Positions 9,326 through 17,852 of a stretch of 64,000 bases of DNA are shown here, piece by piece (within the stretch, counting starts at the first letter, position 1; every line of letters starts with the position of its first letter). The notes under the pieces are model-generated. The model ran no database searches. It worked only from the letters and a program-made list of their open reading frames with translations, and was not told the DNA's origin. The stretch lies in assembly GCF_023101085.1 (NCBI RefSeq), contig NZ_CP064703.1, positions 1,116,001 to 1,180,000 on the forward strand, read 5' to 3'. Made by a program: the position numbers and the translations under genes. The DNA is from Bradyrhizobium sp. 170. Lineage in GTDB: Bacteria > Pseudomonadota > Alphaproteobacteria > Rhizobiales > Xanthobacteraceae.

Positions 9326-12300
9326 TCAGACCTGTGCGACCGCGTGCGGGAACACGATCTCGATCAGCGTGCCGGAACGGCCGCCGGTCTTGATCTGGAA
9401 TTTGGCGCGGTTGGCTTCGACGAGGGCTTTGGTCAGCGACAGGCTGACGGCCGAACTCTCGGCCCGATCCGATGGCGCCTGGGTTCGGAACGGCTGGAGG
9501 GCTGCGGCAACCTCATTGTCATTGAGCCCGTTGCCGGTGTCGCGGACCCGCAGCATCACCTCGCCGAAATCGGACAGCGCGGTCGAGACGATGACCTGGC
9601 CGCCGGCATTGGCGAGATGGATCGAATTGCCGATCAGGTTCAGCGTGATCTGGCGCAAGGCCCGCGCATCCGCAATCACAGGCGGCAACATGCGCGCGAG
9701 TGACGTGCGGATGATGATGCGCTCGCGATTGGCCTGCGGCTGCAAGACCGCGACGCAGCTCTCGACCAGTTCGTTGAGGTTCTGGTTGGTGAAAGCGAGA
9801 TCGAGCTTGCCGGTTTCGATCCTTGAGAGATCGAGCAGGTCGTTGACGATGGCGATCACGCGTTCGCCGGAGGCGCGGATGTCCTTCATGTATTCGAGGT
9901 AGCGTTCGTTGCCGAGCGCGCCGAAACGCTCGCCGATCATCACTTCGGAAAAGCCGATGATGGCGTTCAGCGGCGTCCGCACCTCGTGGCTGATCCGCGC
10001 CAGCACGTCAGCCTTGGCGCTGGCGGCGCGTTCGGCCAGCCGCCGCGCCTCGCGCAATTCGCTCTCGGTGTGCTTGGCTTGCGACAGATCGCGGAACACC
10101 GCGAAGAAATTCGGGCCGTCAGGGCGGGTGCGGCCCATGGTCATCGACAGCGCGATGATGCCGCCTTTGCTTTCGCGGCCCAGCACCTCGCGGCCGTGGT
10201 CGAGCAGGCTGGCGACGCCGGAAGCCTTGATGCCGGCGAGATATTCGAACACGCCGTGCCGGCTTTCGGGCGCGAACAGATCGGCGAGATTGCGTCGCGC
10301 GAGTTCGTCGCCGTTATGGCCGAACAGCGCTTCGGCGCTGCGGTTGGCCGCGTGGATGTTGCCCTCGGCGTCGAACATCAGGATGCCCTCGGCCGTGGTG
10401 TCGAGGATGGCGGCGAGGTCTTCGGCGTTGGCATGCCCGACATCCGACGGTTCAAAAACGTCAGGTTCGGATGCCTCCGGTTCGGAGCCGAAGACGTCAG
10501 GCTCCGATACCGCCGGTTCGGCCTCCGATACCGCCGGTTCGAACTCCGATACCGGCTCGGCTCGCGCGATGGCGGCCGCGATCGCCGTGCCCTCATGGCG
10601 CGTGCCCGAGAAGATCAAGGCCAGCGCCGAATCGCCGTCCCACGAGATGGTGTAGAGGCGCGCGTCGGCCGCCGCTGCCGGCGTATCCGCGTCCGCGGGC
10701 TGGCTTGCCGAGATCGTCACCGGCTTGCCGGTGTCCGATGTCGAGGAGGCGTTTGATACGCCGGGTTCGACATAGAGTGCGTCGAGGCCGCCGGCATCTT
10801 CCAGCGCGTGCAGGCCTGGATAGCCCATCTGCGTCAGGAAGGCGGGGTTGGCATAGAGCAGCCGGTCGAGCCGGTAGATCAGGATGCCGACCGGCAGCAA
10901 ATCGAGCAGCGCCTTGTCGCGCGCCGCTTCGCCTCGCGCCGGAGGCTCGGGCGGCGCCAGCCATTCGGGCGGCGCGGGAGCCGCTTCGCGCGCGGCCAGC
11001 GGTTCGAAGATGGATTCGCCGGCGGCATCCAACGCCTCGTTGCCGTTCTCGGTGTCGAGCCGCGCCGACAATTGTCGCGCGAGTTCGTCGAAGGCGCTGT
11101 TTTCAACCGGCGTCAGCGCTGGCTGCTTCGCTTCGCCCGGGGCGCGGAACGGCAAGACGTTTGCAGCGGCGTCTGCCGGCAACTCCGCTGCGGTTTCCGT
11201 CAGCGCGTCCTTGGCGATTTCCCGGACGCTTTCTTGGACGCTTTCCTCTAAGGCTTCCTTCGGAGGTTCCACGGGCGTTTCCAAATCTTTTTGATGTGAA
11301 GTCTCTGCAGCAGAAGTCTCTGCAGTTGAAGTCTCTGCAGCAGAAGTTTCGGCAGCAATCGGTTCAGGCAATTCGTCCGATGAAGGCGATGCGACGCTGG
11401 CCGGCTCGGCGGATGGCGCAGCGGGCACGTCTTGCGGCGTTACCATCTCGCCGGACAATTCCGCCAGGCGCCGGGCGGCGAGCCGCGCCAGCGCATCGAA
11501 ATCGCGGCAGACGCCGAAGCCGCGATAGCCGATGAAATTCCGCGCCCCATCGAAGACCGGCAGGCCGGACATTTCGACGGGCAGCGTGTCACCGCCATCG
11601 ACTGGCCAGTTCAGCGCGATGCCGCTCCAGGTGGCGCCCGTCGCAAAGGCTTGCATCATCCGGCCGGTGGGATCGAACCCAAAGGTCTCGGCGATCTCGC
11701 GCCATGGCCGGCCGAAAGCGGCCGTGGTGCGCGGGCCGATCAGGCCGGCGAATTCGTCGGTGCCGAGCGTGAATCGGCCTTCCCGATCCATCTGCCAGGT
11801 GAAGCGCAGCGGCCGGCGGCGCGTCTGCGGCTGGCCGGCAAACGCTTCGATGCCAGGTGATGGCGCGCGCGCAATGGTTTCGGCGGCGGGCGGCTCGTCC
11901 GCGGCGGCAGGTTCGGCAAACGCATCGAACAACGCAAACCCGGCGGGCGCTTCGCCCGATGGTGCTGGCTGCGGGTGGTCGGGAGCCGGTTGCGGCACGA
12001 CCGCTTGCTCCATGACCGGTGCGCTCGGCTGCAAGGCTGGCTCTGACAAGGCCGGCTCTGACAAGACCGGCTCTGACAAGGTCGGCTCTGATGATGCGGT
12101 TTCTGGCTGCATCTCGTTGTCGGGCTGTGTCTGCGCCGGTCGCGGCGCGATCAGCGCGATGTTGCCGGCGGCGATCAGAACGCCGTGGCTGCCATTGGGA
12201 AAGTCGAGCCGCGAAGCGCCGCACGTCGCAAGCCCGCCGGGCGCCGCGCCAAATCCCTGCAAGCGCTCCAGCCGGATGGCACCGTTGGCGAGCAACCGGC

Positions 12301-12523
12301 CTGCGAGCCGCGCAATCTGCCGCCGGTGCCGGTCGGCCGGTCCGAAGGTTCTTTCGGCAAGGGCTGCGGCACTGGCTTCACCGAACACGCGGGCGCCGGC
12401 CGGATTGGCCCACAGGATCCGCTTGCCGTCGGCGGTCCACAGCCAGGCCGGCAGGGGGCTCGCCGCGTAGGCCGCCAATCGCGGATCGCTCCGCGCCAGC
12501 CACTGAAATTCCGCATCCTGCAT
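9326..12523 (-). CDS. multi-PAS sensor histidine kinase, PleC/DivJ/PdhS-like
   Basis: A protein of about 1065 residues with no obvious membrane segment. It has four PAS-like regions (near ILWANPAGARVFG, FAGLIGPRTTAAFGR, LLYANPAFLTQMGYPG and EGILMFDAEGNIHAANRS) joined by long Pro/Ala/Glu/Ser linkers with short tandem repeats. HisKA has ISHEVRTPLNAIIGFSEVM with phospho-acceptor His846 and the ERFGALGNERYLEYMKDI signature of the PdhS/PleC cell-cycle kinases. The ATPase domain keeps the N box (LNLIGNS) and G1 (DTGNGL), but the usual second glycine motif reads SSAVSLSL. In alphaproteobacteria such kinases act on DivK/PleD-type regulators; that role here is inferred. An in-frame GTG at 12619 is an alternative start. 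Confidence 0.88.
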   Translation of the reverse strand: MQDAEFQWLARSDPRLAAYAASPLPAWLWTADGKRILWANPAGARVFGEASAAALAERTFGPADRHRRQIARLAGRLLANGAIRLERLQGFGAAPGGLATCGASRLDFPNGSHGVLIAAGNIALIAPRPAQTQPDNEMQPETASSEPTLSEPVLSEPALSEPALQPSAPVMEQAVVPQPAPDHPQPAPSGEAPAGFALFDAFAEPAAADEPPAAETIARAPSPGIEAFAGQPQTRRRPLRFTWQMDREGRFTLGTDEFAGLIGPRTTAAFGRPWREIAETFGFDPTGRMMQAFATGATWSGIALNWPVDGGDTLPVEMSGLPVFDGARNFIGYRGFGVCRDFDALARLAARRLAELSGEMVTPQDVPAAPSAEPASVASPSSDELPEPIAAETSAAETSTAETSAAETSHQKDLETPVEPPKEALEESVQESVREIAKDALTETAAELPADAAANVLPFRAPGEAKQPALTPVENSAFDELARQLSARLDTENGNEALDAAGESIFEPLAAREAAPAPPEWLAPPEPPARGEAARDKALLDLLPVGILIYRLDRLLYANPAFLTQMGYPGLHALEDAGGLDALYVEPGVSNASSTSDTGKPVTISASQPADADTPAAAADARLYTISWDGDSALALIFSGTRHEGTAIAAAIARAEPVSEFEPAVSEAEPAVSEPDVFGSEPEASEPDVFEPSDVGHANAEDLAAILDTTAEGILMFDAEGNIHAANRSAEALFGHNGDELARRNLADLFAPESRHGVFEYLAGIKASGVASLLDHGREVLGRESKGGIIALSMTMGRTRPDGPNFFAVFRDLSQAKHTESELREARRLAERAASAKADVLARISHEVRTPLNAIIGFSEVMIGERFGALGNERYLEYMKDIRASGERVIAIVNDLLDLSRIETGKLDLAFTNQNLNELVESCVAVLQPQANRERIIIRTSLARMLPPVIADARALRQITLNLIGNSIHLANAGGQVIVSTALSDFGEVMLRVRDTGNGLNDNEVAAALQPFRTQAPSDRAESSAVSLSLTKALVEANRAKFQIKTGGRSGTLIEIVFPHAVAQV
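10502..10556 (+). repeat. short coding tandem repeat in the PAS kinase gene (Ser-Glu-Pro/Ala linker)
   Basis: A 21-bp unit containing CTCCGATACCGCCGGTTCG repeats about two and a half times. It encodes alternating Ser-Glu-Pro-Ala-Val units in the linker before the last PAS domain. Confidence 0.7.
11297..11356 (+). repeat. four 15-bp coding tandem repeats in the PAS kinase gene
   Basis: Four copies of a 15-bp unit close to AGAAGTCTCTGCAGC follow each other without gaps. They encode Ala-Glu-Thr-Ser-Ala type pentads on the minus strand. Unit identity is high, so copy number may vary between strains. Confidence 0.75.
12036..12095 (+). repeat. four 15-bp coding tandem repeats in the PAS kinase gene
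   Basis: Four copies of a 15-bp unit close to GCCGGCTCTGACAAG encode Leu-Ser-Glu-Pro-Ala type pentads in the linker after the first PAS-like region. Confidence 0.75.
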
Positions 12524-12815
12524 CGCAGCTACATGACCGTCCGGCGTCAAAATCGACCGCCAAAACGCCGACAGCGTTAAGGCACGGTTACTATCGCAAG
12601 GCCGCAGCGGCAGGTCCACGGCCCGGCCGGCCGGCGCTAATTTAACCCACGGATAACCTTAATCCGGGCTGGACCCTTTGGCCGGCCGCTGCGTTGGGTG
12701 GGTTGCTGACGGCCGTCAAGGGTTCAACGGGGAACCTCCCCGGCGCTGCATCCGTCCAGGATGCGGCCCCCGACGGTATCCGGACGCAATCCCTGCCACT
12801 GAAAAGGAACGCACC

Positions 12816-13199
12816 ATGAGTGACGAAGTGCGAGACCGATTCGAGATACCCAAGGAAATGCGATCGATGGCGGAAGCTAGCCTGGAGCAGGCCCGCAACG
12901 CCTTCGAGAAATTCGTCGCCGCCGCACAGACCGCCGCCGGCTCCATCGAGGAGCGCAACGCCACGGTTCGCGCCGGCGTAAAGGACGTCGGCAGCAAGGC
13001 TATGGCCTATGCCGAGAAGAATGTGCAGGGCTCGCTCGATCACGCGCAGTCATTGCTGAAGGCCAAGGATCTGCCCGAGGTGATGCGGTTGCACAGCGAG
13101 TATGTGCAGGCGCAAATGCGCGCGCTGGCGGAGCAGGCCAGCGAAATGGGCCAGGTCGTCGGCAAGGCCGCCATGGACGCGGCCCGGCCGAAAGCCTGA
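12816..13199 (+). CDS. phasin family protein
   Basis: A protein of 127 residues; the ATG at 12816 follows AAAAGGAAC. It is almost wholly helical and amphipathic: FEIPKEMRSMAEASLEQARN opens the Phasin_2 domain and a second helix covers VMRLHSEYVQAQMRALAEQA. Phasins coat polyhydroxyalkanoate granules and limit their size; rhizobia of this lineage accumulate PHB. A second phasin follows about 260 bp downstream, probably an old tandem duplication. The long frame upstream of 12816 is not supported by a ribosome site. Confidence 0.92.
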   Translation: MSDEVRDRFEIPKEMRSMAEASLEQARNAFEKFVAAAQTAAGSIEERNATVRAGVKDVGSKAMAYAEKNVQGSLDHAQSLLKAKDLPEVMRLHSEYVQAQMRALAEQASEMGQVVGKAAMDAARPKA

Positions 13200-13459
13200 C
13201 CTGCCCGCATTGGCGGGAAGCTGCCGCTGGATCGCCTGCTGGAACCCGCATGCCGGGTTAAATTTGCGGCGACGCACCAGAAATTGCAGTGCGCTGCACA
13301 AATTTGACATGATATGGGTGCTTATTGGGCGAGCCCGTGGATGGGCACTTTCCGTGAGTGCGTGTGTATGCGTGATCCCTCCGGCGTCCCGGCCGATTAC
13401 CTGCCCCGGCGTCCCGCGAGGGGGAACATCGTTTAACCCCATTGTGAAGGATGCAAGCC

Positions 13460-13894
13460 GTGACCAGCTCCACCGATCCCTTCTCTGCCTCCATCATCCC
13501 CTTCGAAGTCCCCGAGCAGATGCGCGCGCTTGCCGAAAAGGGCGTCTCGCAGGCTCGCGACAGCTACGCCAAGTTCAAGGATGCCGCCGAAACCCATAAC
13601 GGCACCATCGAGGCTGTGTTCACCTCGGCCAGCAAGGGCGCCAGCGCGTACAACGCCAAGGTGATCGAGTTCTTCAAGGCCAACACTTCCGCCGAACTCG
13701 ATTTTGCGCAGGAGCTGTTCGGCGTGAAGACGCCGGCGGCGGCGATGGAGCTGTGGACCTCGCATGCCCGCAAGCAGTACGAGACCCTCACCGCGCAAGC
13801 CAAGGAGCTCGCCGAGCTCGGCCAGAAGGTAGCGACCGAGACCGTCGAGCCGATCAAGGCCTCGGCCTCGAAGCTCTACAAGCCGGCCGCCTGA
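13460..13894 (+). CDS. phasin family protein, GTG start
   Basis: A protein of about 144 residues. GAAGGA at 13446-13451 overlaps an ATG at 13451 and is correctly spaced for the in-frame GTG at 13460, so I prefer the GTG (N-terminus MTSSTDPFSAS). The body is the Phasin_2 helix bundle: FEVPEQMRALAEKGVSQARD, then ELDFAQELFGVKTPAAAMEL and a C-terminal Lys/Ala helix. It shares the FE-P-EMR-AE pattern with the preceding phasin. A strong terminator follows 25 bp after the stop. Confidence 0.9.
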   Translation: MTSSTDPFSASIIPFEVPEQMRALAEKGVSQARDSYAKFKDAAETHNGTIEAVFTSASKGASAYNAKVIEFFKANTSAELDFAQELFGVKTPAAAMELWTSHARKQYETLTAQAKELAELGQKVATETVEPIKASASKLYKPAA

Positions 13895-13916
13895 CCGCTT
13901 CCGGTATCGATCACGA

Positions 13917-13946
13917 AAAGCCCGGGCCAAGCGGCCCGGGCTTTTT
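13917..13946 (+). terminator. Rho-independent terminator after the second phasin
   Basis: A GC-rich stem CCCGGGCC / GGCCCGGG with an AAGC loop is followed by CTTTTTG. It closes the phasin transcript before tRNA-His. Confidence 0.85.
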
Positions 13947-14123
13947 GCTGCGCGGGATGATTTTGGCAGGCTGCCGGGGGCCTGGCCGAGGGGCCCGTCA
14001 ATTGAACGCAAAATGCCCTCGGGACGACTACAATCAGATGCTTCGCGGCCTTGCCAAAGCGAGGCGTTGCACCTAGTTTCCGGCCCATTCGCGACCCCCT
14101 TTTTGGGACCTCGCGTGAGGTAT

Positions 14124-14200
14124 GCAGTTGTAGCTCAGTTGGTTAGAGCGCCTGTCTGTGGAACAGGAGGTCGGTGGTTCGAGCCCACCCAACTGTACCA
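14124..14200 (+). tRNA. tRNA-His(GTG)
   Basis: A 77-nt cloverleaf with encoded CCA: acceptor GCAGTTG / CAACTGT (G1-U72 wobble), D arm GCTC/GAGC, anticodon stem CCTGT/ACAGG with loop CTGTGGA (anticodon GUG), and T arm GGTGG-TTCGAGC-CCACC. The base before G1 is T, so no G-1 is encoded, and the discriminator is A73. This loss of the otherwise universal G-1:C73 pair is known for a group of alphaproteobacteria. It stands alone between two protein genes. Confidence 0.95.
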
Positions 14201-14345
14201 GCCTTCACGCTGCTGAATTGCCGCTTGAACCTGAATTGCCGCCCAACGTGCCGCGACACTTGTGCTGTGGCGTGTCGTCCACCCGTGCTTGCGAATCCTG
14301 ATCCGTTCACCCACAATTCCGCCAAACTTTGGGCTGGGGGGATGG

Positions 14346-14708
14346 ATGACGATTTTTCGCGCAGGGAATTTCCAGCTTGGATGGCTGCTGGCCGTGGCGC
14401 TGTCGGTTTCGATCTCTCCCGCCGCCGGCCAAACCTATACTCCCGAACAGGAGCAGGCCTGCACCAGCGATGCGTTCCGGCTCTGCAGTTCGGAAATTCC
14501 CGATGTCGGCCGCGTGACGGCTTGCATGGTTGCCAAAAAATCCCAGCTCTCGCCGCCCTGCCGCGCCCAGTTCAGGCCGGATCCCGAGCCCCGCGAGGCT
14601 GCGGTCAGGCCGGCCGGCCGGCCGACCGTGATCCGGCCGGCAACGCCGCGCAAGGCGGTGAGCGTCAAGCCGCGCAAGACCAAAAAGCCGGCGAAACCCG
14701 CGACCTGA
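14346..14708 (+). CDS. secreted small cysteine-rich protein
   Basis: A protein of 120 residues with a signal peptide (LGWLLAVALSVSISPAAGQ, cleavage after AAGQ). The mature part has a compact Cys pattern, QACTSDAFRLCSSEIPDVGR then VTACMVAKKSQLSPPCRAQF, matching the Cys-rich repeat (GLG1/FGFR-type) seen in small exported proteins of this lineage. The C-terminal 50 residues are Arg/Lys/Pro rich and probably unstructured. I chose the ATG at 14346 because it places the signal peptide at the N-terminus. Function unknown. Confidence 0.7.
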   Translation: MTIFRAGNFQLGWLLAVALSVSISPAAGQTYTPEQEQACTSDAFRLCSSEIPDVGRVTACMVAKKSQLSPPCRAQFRPDPEPREAAVRPAGRPTVIRPATPRKAVSVKPRKTKKPAKPAT

Positions 14709-14824
14709 CGGCGCGGGCGACCTGACGGCATTACATCATTTTAAGAATCCCTGGTGCGCCAGGCTGACGCCTTGTTTGCGCCATCTGCAATGAACATCTC
14801 CTTTGGGCAAGAGGAGAGGGTTCA

Positions 14825-15154
14825 TTGAGCGCACATCAAAAGGAGCTCGACCGGCATTTTGCCTGGTTTGAGAAAAAGCTGCCGCCTGGGCCGGCGAAAT
14901 TCGTCGGCTGGGTACGCAAGCCGTCGTCGATCTATGTCCGGATTCCGCTCGCGTTTCTCTTGGTCGTCGGCGGCTTTCTCAGCTTCCTGCCAGTGCTCGG
15001 ACTCTGGATGCTTCCGCTCGGACTCCTTTTGTTCGCGCAGGACGTGCCGCCGCTGCAGAAGCCGATGGCGCAGGGGCTCGGATGGATCGAGCGCAAATGG
15101 CTCGAACGCCAGCGTGCAAAGCTCGAACGCGAGCGCGCAAAAACCGCGCAATGA
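14825..15154 (+). CDS. small inner-membrane protein, TTG start
   Basis: A protein of 109 residues. The strong ribosome site GAGGAGAGGG at 14811-14820 fits only a TTG at 14825. Two hydrophobic segments (IPLAFLLVVGGFLSFLPVLG and LWMLPLGLLLFAQDVPPL) form a hairpin, followed by a long basic helix (IERKWLERQRAKLERERAK) in the cytoplasm. No known domain is recognised. It is tandem with the ParA gene but 190 bp away. Confidence 0.72.
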   Translation: MSAHQKELDRHFAWFEKKLPPGPAKFVGWVRKPSSIYVRIPLAFLLVVGGFLSFLPVLGLWMLPLGLLLFAQDVPPLQKPMAQGLGWIERKWLERQRAKLERERAKTAQ

Positions 15155-15342
15155 GCGATCAAGGCACTCTGCAAGGCTTTCAACCGTTCCGTTTCCGGTT
15201 GCGGGCCTGCACGCACCTGTGACTCAAAAACCAGCCTTGTTGGCAATTACGTGGCTTCATCGCGACATCCCTTAAATTTTTCTTTCGCGAATCAGCCCGC
15301 TGATTCATTTTCAGCTTCTGGGGTCAACTTGGAGGCCAAGGT

Positions 15343-16023
15343 ATGAACGTAATAGTATTTGCATCACGTAAGGGGGGCTCGGGAAAGAGTACCCTGGCTG
15401 CTCACCTCGCTGCCCATGTTCACAAGGCAACGAAGCCCATCCTTCTGGTCGATGCCGACCCACAGGGATCGCTTACGCTCTGGCACAAATTGCGCGGCAC
15501 CAACGAACCGCCGATCAAGGCCGCGGTGAATTCCGTCAGCGGCATCGTCGCTGCCGCCAAGCGCGACGGCGTCGAATGGGTGTTCATCGACACGCCGCCG
15601 AATCTTTCGGCCGTTGTCGACGACGCGATCCGCAACGCGACGATGGTGATCATTCCGGCGCGGCCGGGCGTGTTCGACGTCAACGCCGTGCAGGAAACGA
15701 TTCAGACCTGCCGTTCGGCGCGCAAGCCCTACGCAGTCGTGGTCAACGGCGCCCCCGCCGAACGCGACGGCGTCGAGAGCCGCATCGTCACCATCGCGCG
15801 TGAAGCGCTGGCGAAATTCCGCGCGCCGGTGTGGAGCGGCCAGATCACCAACCGCGCCGATCTGATCATGGCGCTGAGCCAGGGCGAAGGCGCCCGCGAA
15901 TATTACGCGGAAGGCCGGGCCGCGGCCGAGATCACCAGGCTGTGGGGCGCGATCGAACGTTCGATCAAGGCGATCCGCGGAACCGCGTCCGGATCTGGCG
16001 CCATGCACAAGCAGGCGGCGTAA
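15343..16023 (+). CDS. orphan ParA/MinD-type ATPase
   Basis: A protein of 226 residues with the deviant Walker A KGGSGKST (residues 10-17), the switch VDADPQGSLTLW and Walker B FIDTPPN. It is shorter than chromosomal ParA and has no ParB or parS nearby, so it belongs to the orphan ParA-like group that positions other cargo such as chemotaxis or storage complexes. A ribosome site (CTTGGAGG) precedes the ATG. A terminator lies about 50 bp after the stop, so it is probably a single-gene unit. The cargo is unknown. Confidence 0.88.
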   Translation: MNVIVFASRKGGSGKSTLAAHLAAHVHKATKPILLVDADPQGSLTLWHKLRGTNEPPIKAAVNSVSGIVAAAKRDGVEWVFIDTPPNLSAVVDDAIRNATMVIIPARPGVFDVNAVQETIQTCRSARKPYAVVVNGAPAERDGVESRIVTIAREALAKFRAPVWSGQITNRADLIMALSQGEGAREYYAEGRAAAEITRLWGAIERSIKAIRGTASGSGAMHKQAA

Positions 16024-16070
16024 CAACGCCGCTTTCTCCTCTCGGACTGATCTTTCTGGACTGACAAAGA

Positions 16071-16098
16071 CGCGCGGCGCTCCGCGCGTTTTTCTTTT
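16071..16098 (+). terminator. Rho-independent terminator after parA-like gene
   Basis: Perfect stem CGCGCGG / CCGCGCG with loop CGCT, followed by TTTTTCTTTT. Confidence 0.9.
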
Positions 16099-16123
16099 GC
16101 GGGTGTGGCAAAAGCCCTATCGC

Positions 16124-16239
16124 CGTCATTGCGAGCGCAGCGAAGCAATCCATCGCGACGCACGAAGAAAGAATGGATTGCTTTCGCGGAGCCTGTCAAC
16201 GGGCGCGCATTCGCGCGACCCGTTGGCTCGCAATGACGG
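16124..16239. repeat. palindromic intergenic repeat, family A, copy 1
   Basis: The outer arms CGTCATTGCGAGC and GCTCGCAATGACGG are inverted repeats; nested inside are AAGCAATCCAT and ATGGATTGCTT. The same arms recur at about 21041, 36085 and 56967. Confidence 0.85.
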
Positions 16240-16254
16240 ACGTGAGAGTGCGGC

Positions 16255-16386
16255 TTACGCCACCATCAGCACGTAGAACACGACGACCGGCGACAGCGTC
16301 AGGATCACCGACCAGATGCCGACGGCCCACACAATGTCCTCGGTGGAAAAGCCCTGTTGAGGGATGGTGTTGTTTTCAAAGTGCAC
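16255..16386 (-). CDS. 43-residue single-pass membrane protein
   Basis: A short minus-strand frame with a GTG start reads HFENNTIPQQGFSTEDIVWA and then a hydrophobic helix (GIWSVILTLSPVVVFYVLMV) ending at the stop. The Asn/Gln-rich head followed by one transmembrane helix looks like a genuine small membrane protein, and the frame has the G/C-biased third positions of its neighbours. The ribosome site is poor. Function unknown. Confidence 0.5.
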   Translation of the reverse strand: MHFENNTIPQQGFSTEDIVWAVGIWSVILTLSPVVVFYVLMVA

Positions 16387-16620
16387 GACGCGCCCCCGCG
16401 TTTTTGTTGGCTCCTGCTATCTTGATACGCGGGCGGTTTTAAAAACCCGGTTCCGATTTCACTTGCATTTGACCGCAAGTGCTACCGCCGATTAACCACC
16501 GTGATATCCTGGTTAATGGCTGGTGAGTGCGAAGCCGCAACTTCAAGCGAAGGCCCGGCCGCGACATTAAAATTTTATCTGTAGGTATTTCTCCTCAAGG
16601 AACATCACCGGGGAATGACA

Positions 16621-16761
16621 ATGATCGCACACGACAGGAAATATCCGACCGGCGAACTCGCCCAGCGGGCGCATGACGTTCTGCTGGTGTCGTCGTTCGC
16701 CATCTGGGCGATGGTGCTCGGCTTCGCGCCGGTGCTGACCTATCGCTTGCTGGTCAGCTAA
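16621..16761 (+). CDS. 46-residue single-pass membrane protein
   Basis: Two in-frame ATGs lie at 16615 and 16621; GGGGA at 16610-16614 is correctly spaced only for the second. The product has a basic N-terminus (AHDRKYPTGELAQRAHDVLL) and one hydrophobic helix (SSFAIWAMVLGFAPVLTYRL). It faces the DapA paralogue convergently. An AT-rich stretch at 16565-16600 (TTAAAATTTTATCTG) probably holds its promoter. Function unknown. Confidence 0.55.
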   Translation: MIAHDRKYPTGELAQRAHDVLLVSSFAIWAMVLGFAPVLTYRLLVS

Positions 16762-16824
16762 AGCGCATTGCTTCCGCTCGCCATCCAAGGCGAGCGGTGC
16801 CGGCCATCTCTCCTGGCGCGACGT

Positions 16825-17757
16825 TCAGGCCCGGCGCAACAGCTGTGGCCTGCGTCGCTCGATTTCCTCGTCCAGCAACGCTGCGAGCTCCGCGCTCACC
16901 TCCACCATCGGAAGGCGGACCTCGGCGCTGTCGATCAGCCCGCTGCGCGCCAGCCAATACTTCGCAGGCGCCGGGCTCGGTTCGGCGAACAACAGCCGGG
17001 TCAGCGCGGAAATGGCCTTCCAGCATGCGCGCGCGGCGTCGCGATCGCCCTGCTTCAACAGTGTCTGCACCGATGCGAAGGCGTCGGTCTCCAGATGCGC
17101 CGACAGCAGGATCGCCCCGTCGGCGCCGTCGGCGAGCGCTTCGTGATACAGCGCGTCCTCGCCGGTCAGTACGCCAAAGTTCGGTGGTCGCCGGCTTAAG
17201 AAGTCGATCGACTGCGCGCGGTCGGCGCCGCAATCCTTCATGCCGGCGATGTTCGGATGCAGGGCGAGCTGCAGCAGCGTCTCGTTGGTGAGGCTGACGC
17301 CGGTCCGGTAGGGGATGTTGTAGAGCACGATCGGCCACGAGGCGTGGTCGGCGAGCGCGGTGAAATGCTGCACCAGGCCGCGTTGCGAGGGGCGGATGTA
17401 ATAGGGGCTCGCGATCAGATAGCCGTCGATCGGCCAGGTCGCCGTCTCATCCAGCGCATCCAGAAGCTTCGCGGTAGAGGCGCCGGACAGGCCCAGCAGG
17501 ATCGGCAGGTGGCGACCGCCGCCGGATAGTTCGCTGCGCGTCACCGTCACCAGCCGCTCGAGCTCGTCCGCGCGGAGCGACATGCCTTCGCCCGACGTCG
17601 CCGCCAGAATGAAGCCGTCGACCGGGCCGGCCGCATAGTGCCTGACGAGCCGGCGTAACGACGCCTCGTCGAGTTCGCCGTCGCGAAACGGCGTAATGAG
17701 CGGCAGCCACAGGCCCTGCAGGCGGCTTGTTAGATCGTCAGTCGAAGGGGCAGTCAT
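16825..17757 (-). CDS. DapA-family (dihydrodipicolinate synthase-like) aldolase
   Basis: A protein of 310 residues of the NAL/DHDPS TIM-barrel family. The Schiff-base lysine is Lys174 (GMKDCG) and the catalytic Tyr146 lies in LYNIPYRTG. The usual GTTGE loop reads AATSGEG, which differs from canonical DapA, so the enzyme may act on another 2-keto acid aldol substrate. I therefore do not name it dapA. It has a good ribosome site (ATGAGGAGATGG). A leftward terminator ends only about 40 bp before the start codon, which suggests leader control. Confidence 0.85.
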   Translation of the reverse strand: MTAPSTDDLTSRLQGLWLPLITPFRDGELDEASLRRLVRHYAAGPVDGFILAATSGEGMSLRADELERLVTVTRSELSGGGRHLPILLGLSGASTAKLLDALDETATWPIDGYLIASPYYIRPSQRGLVQHFTALADHASWPIVLYNIPYRTGVSLTNETLLQLALHPNIAGMKDCGADRAQSIDFLSRRPPNFGVLTGEDALYHEALADGADGAILLSAHLETDAFASVQTLLKQGDRDAARACWKAISALTRLLFAEPSPAPAKYWLARSGLIDSAEVRLPMVEVSAELAALLDEEIERRRPQLLRRA

Positions 17758-17798
17758 CGTTCCATCTCCTCATGGGGTGAGCCGGAGACGGGACCAAT

Positions 17799-17825
17799 AA
17801 AAAAACCCCGTCCAGACGGCGGGGC
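17799..17825 (-). terminator. terminator/attenuator hairpin just upstream of the DapA paralogue
   Basis: On the minus strand a CCCCG/CGGGG stem with an internal GTC/GAC step runs into a T-rich tail of seven T. It ends about 40 bp before the dapA-like ATG, so either RNA upstream terminates here or the gene is reached by read-through. Confidence 0.75.
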
Positions 17826-17852
17826 TTTCGGGATCGCGGGTTGTGGCAGTGT

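Noticed and set aside
16124..16239. Family A palindromes considered as CRISPR or attachment sites
   Set aside because: Copies are single, kilobases apart, without spacers or integrase genes; they are dispersed repeats.
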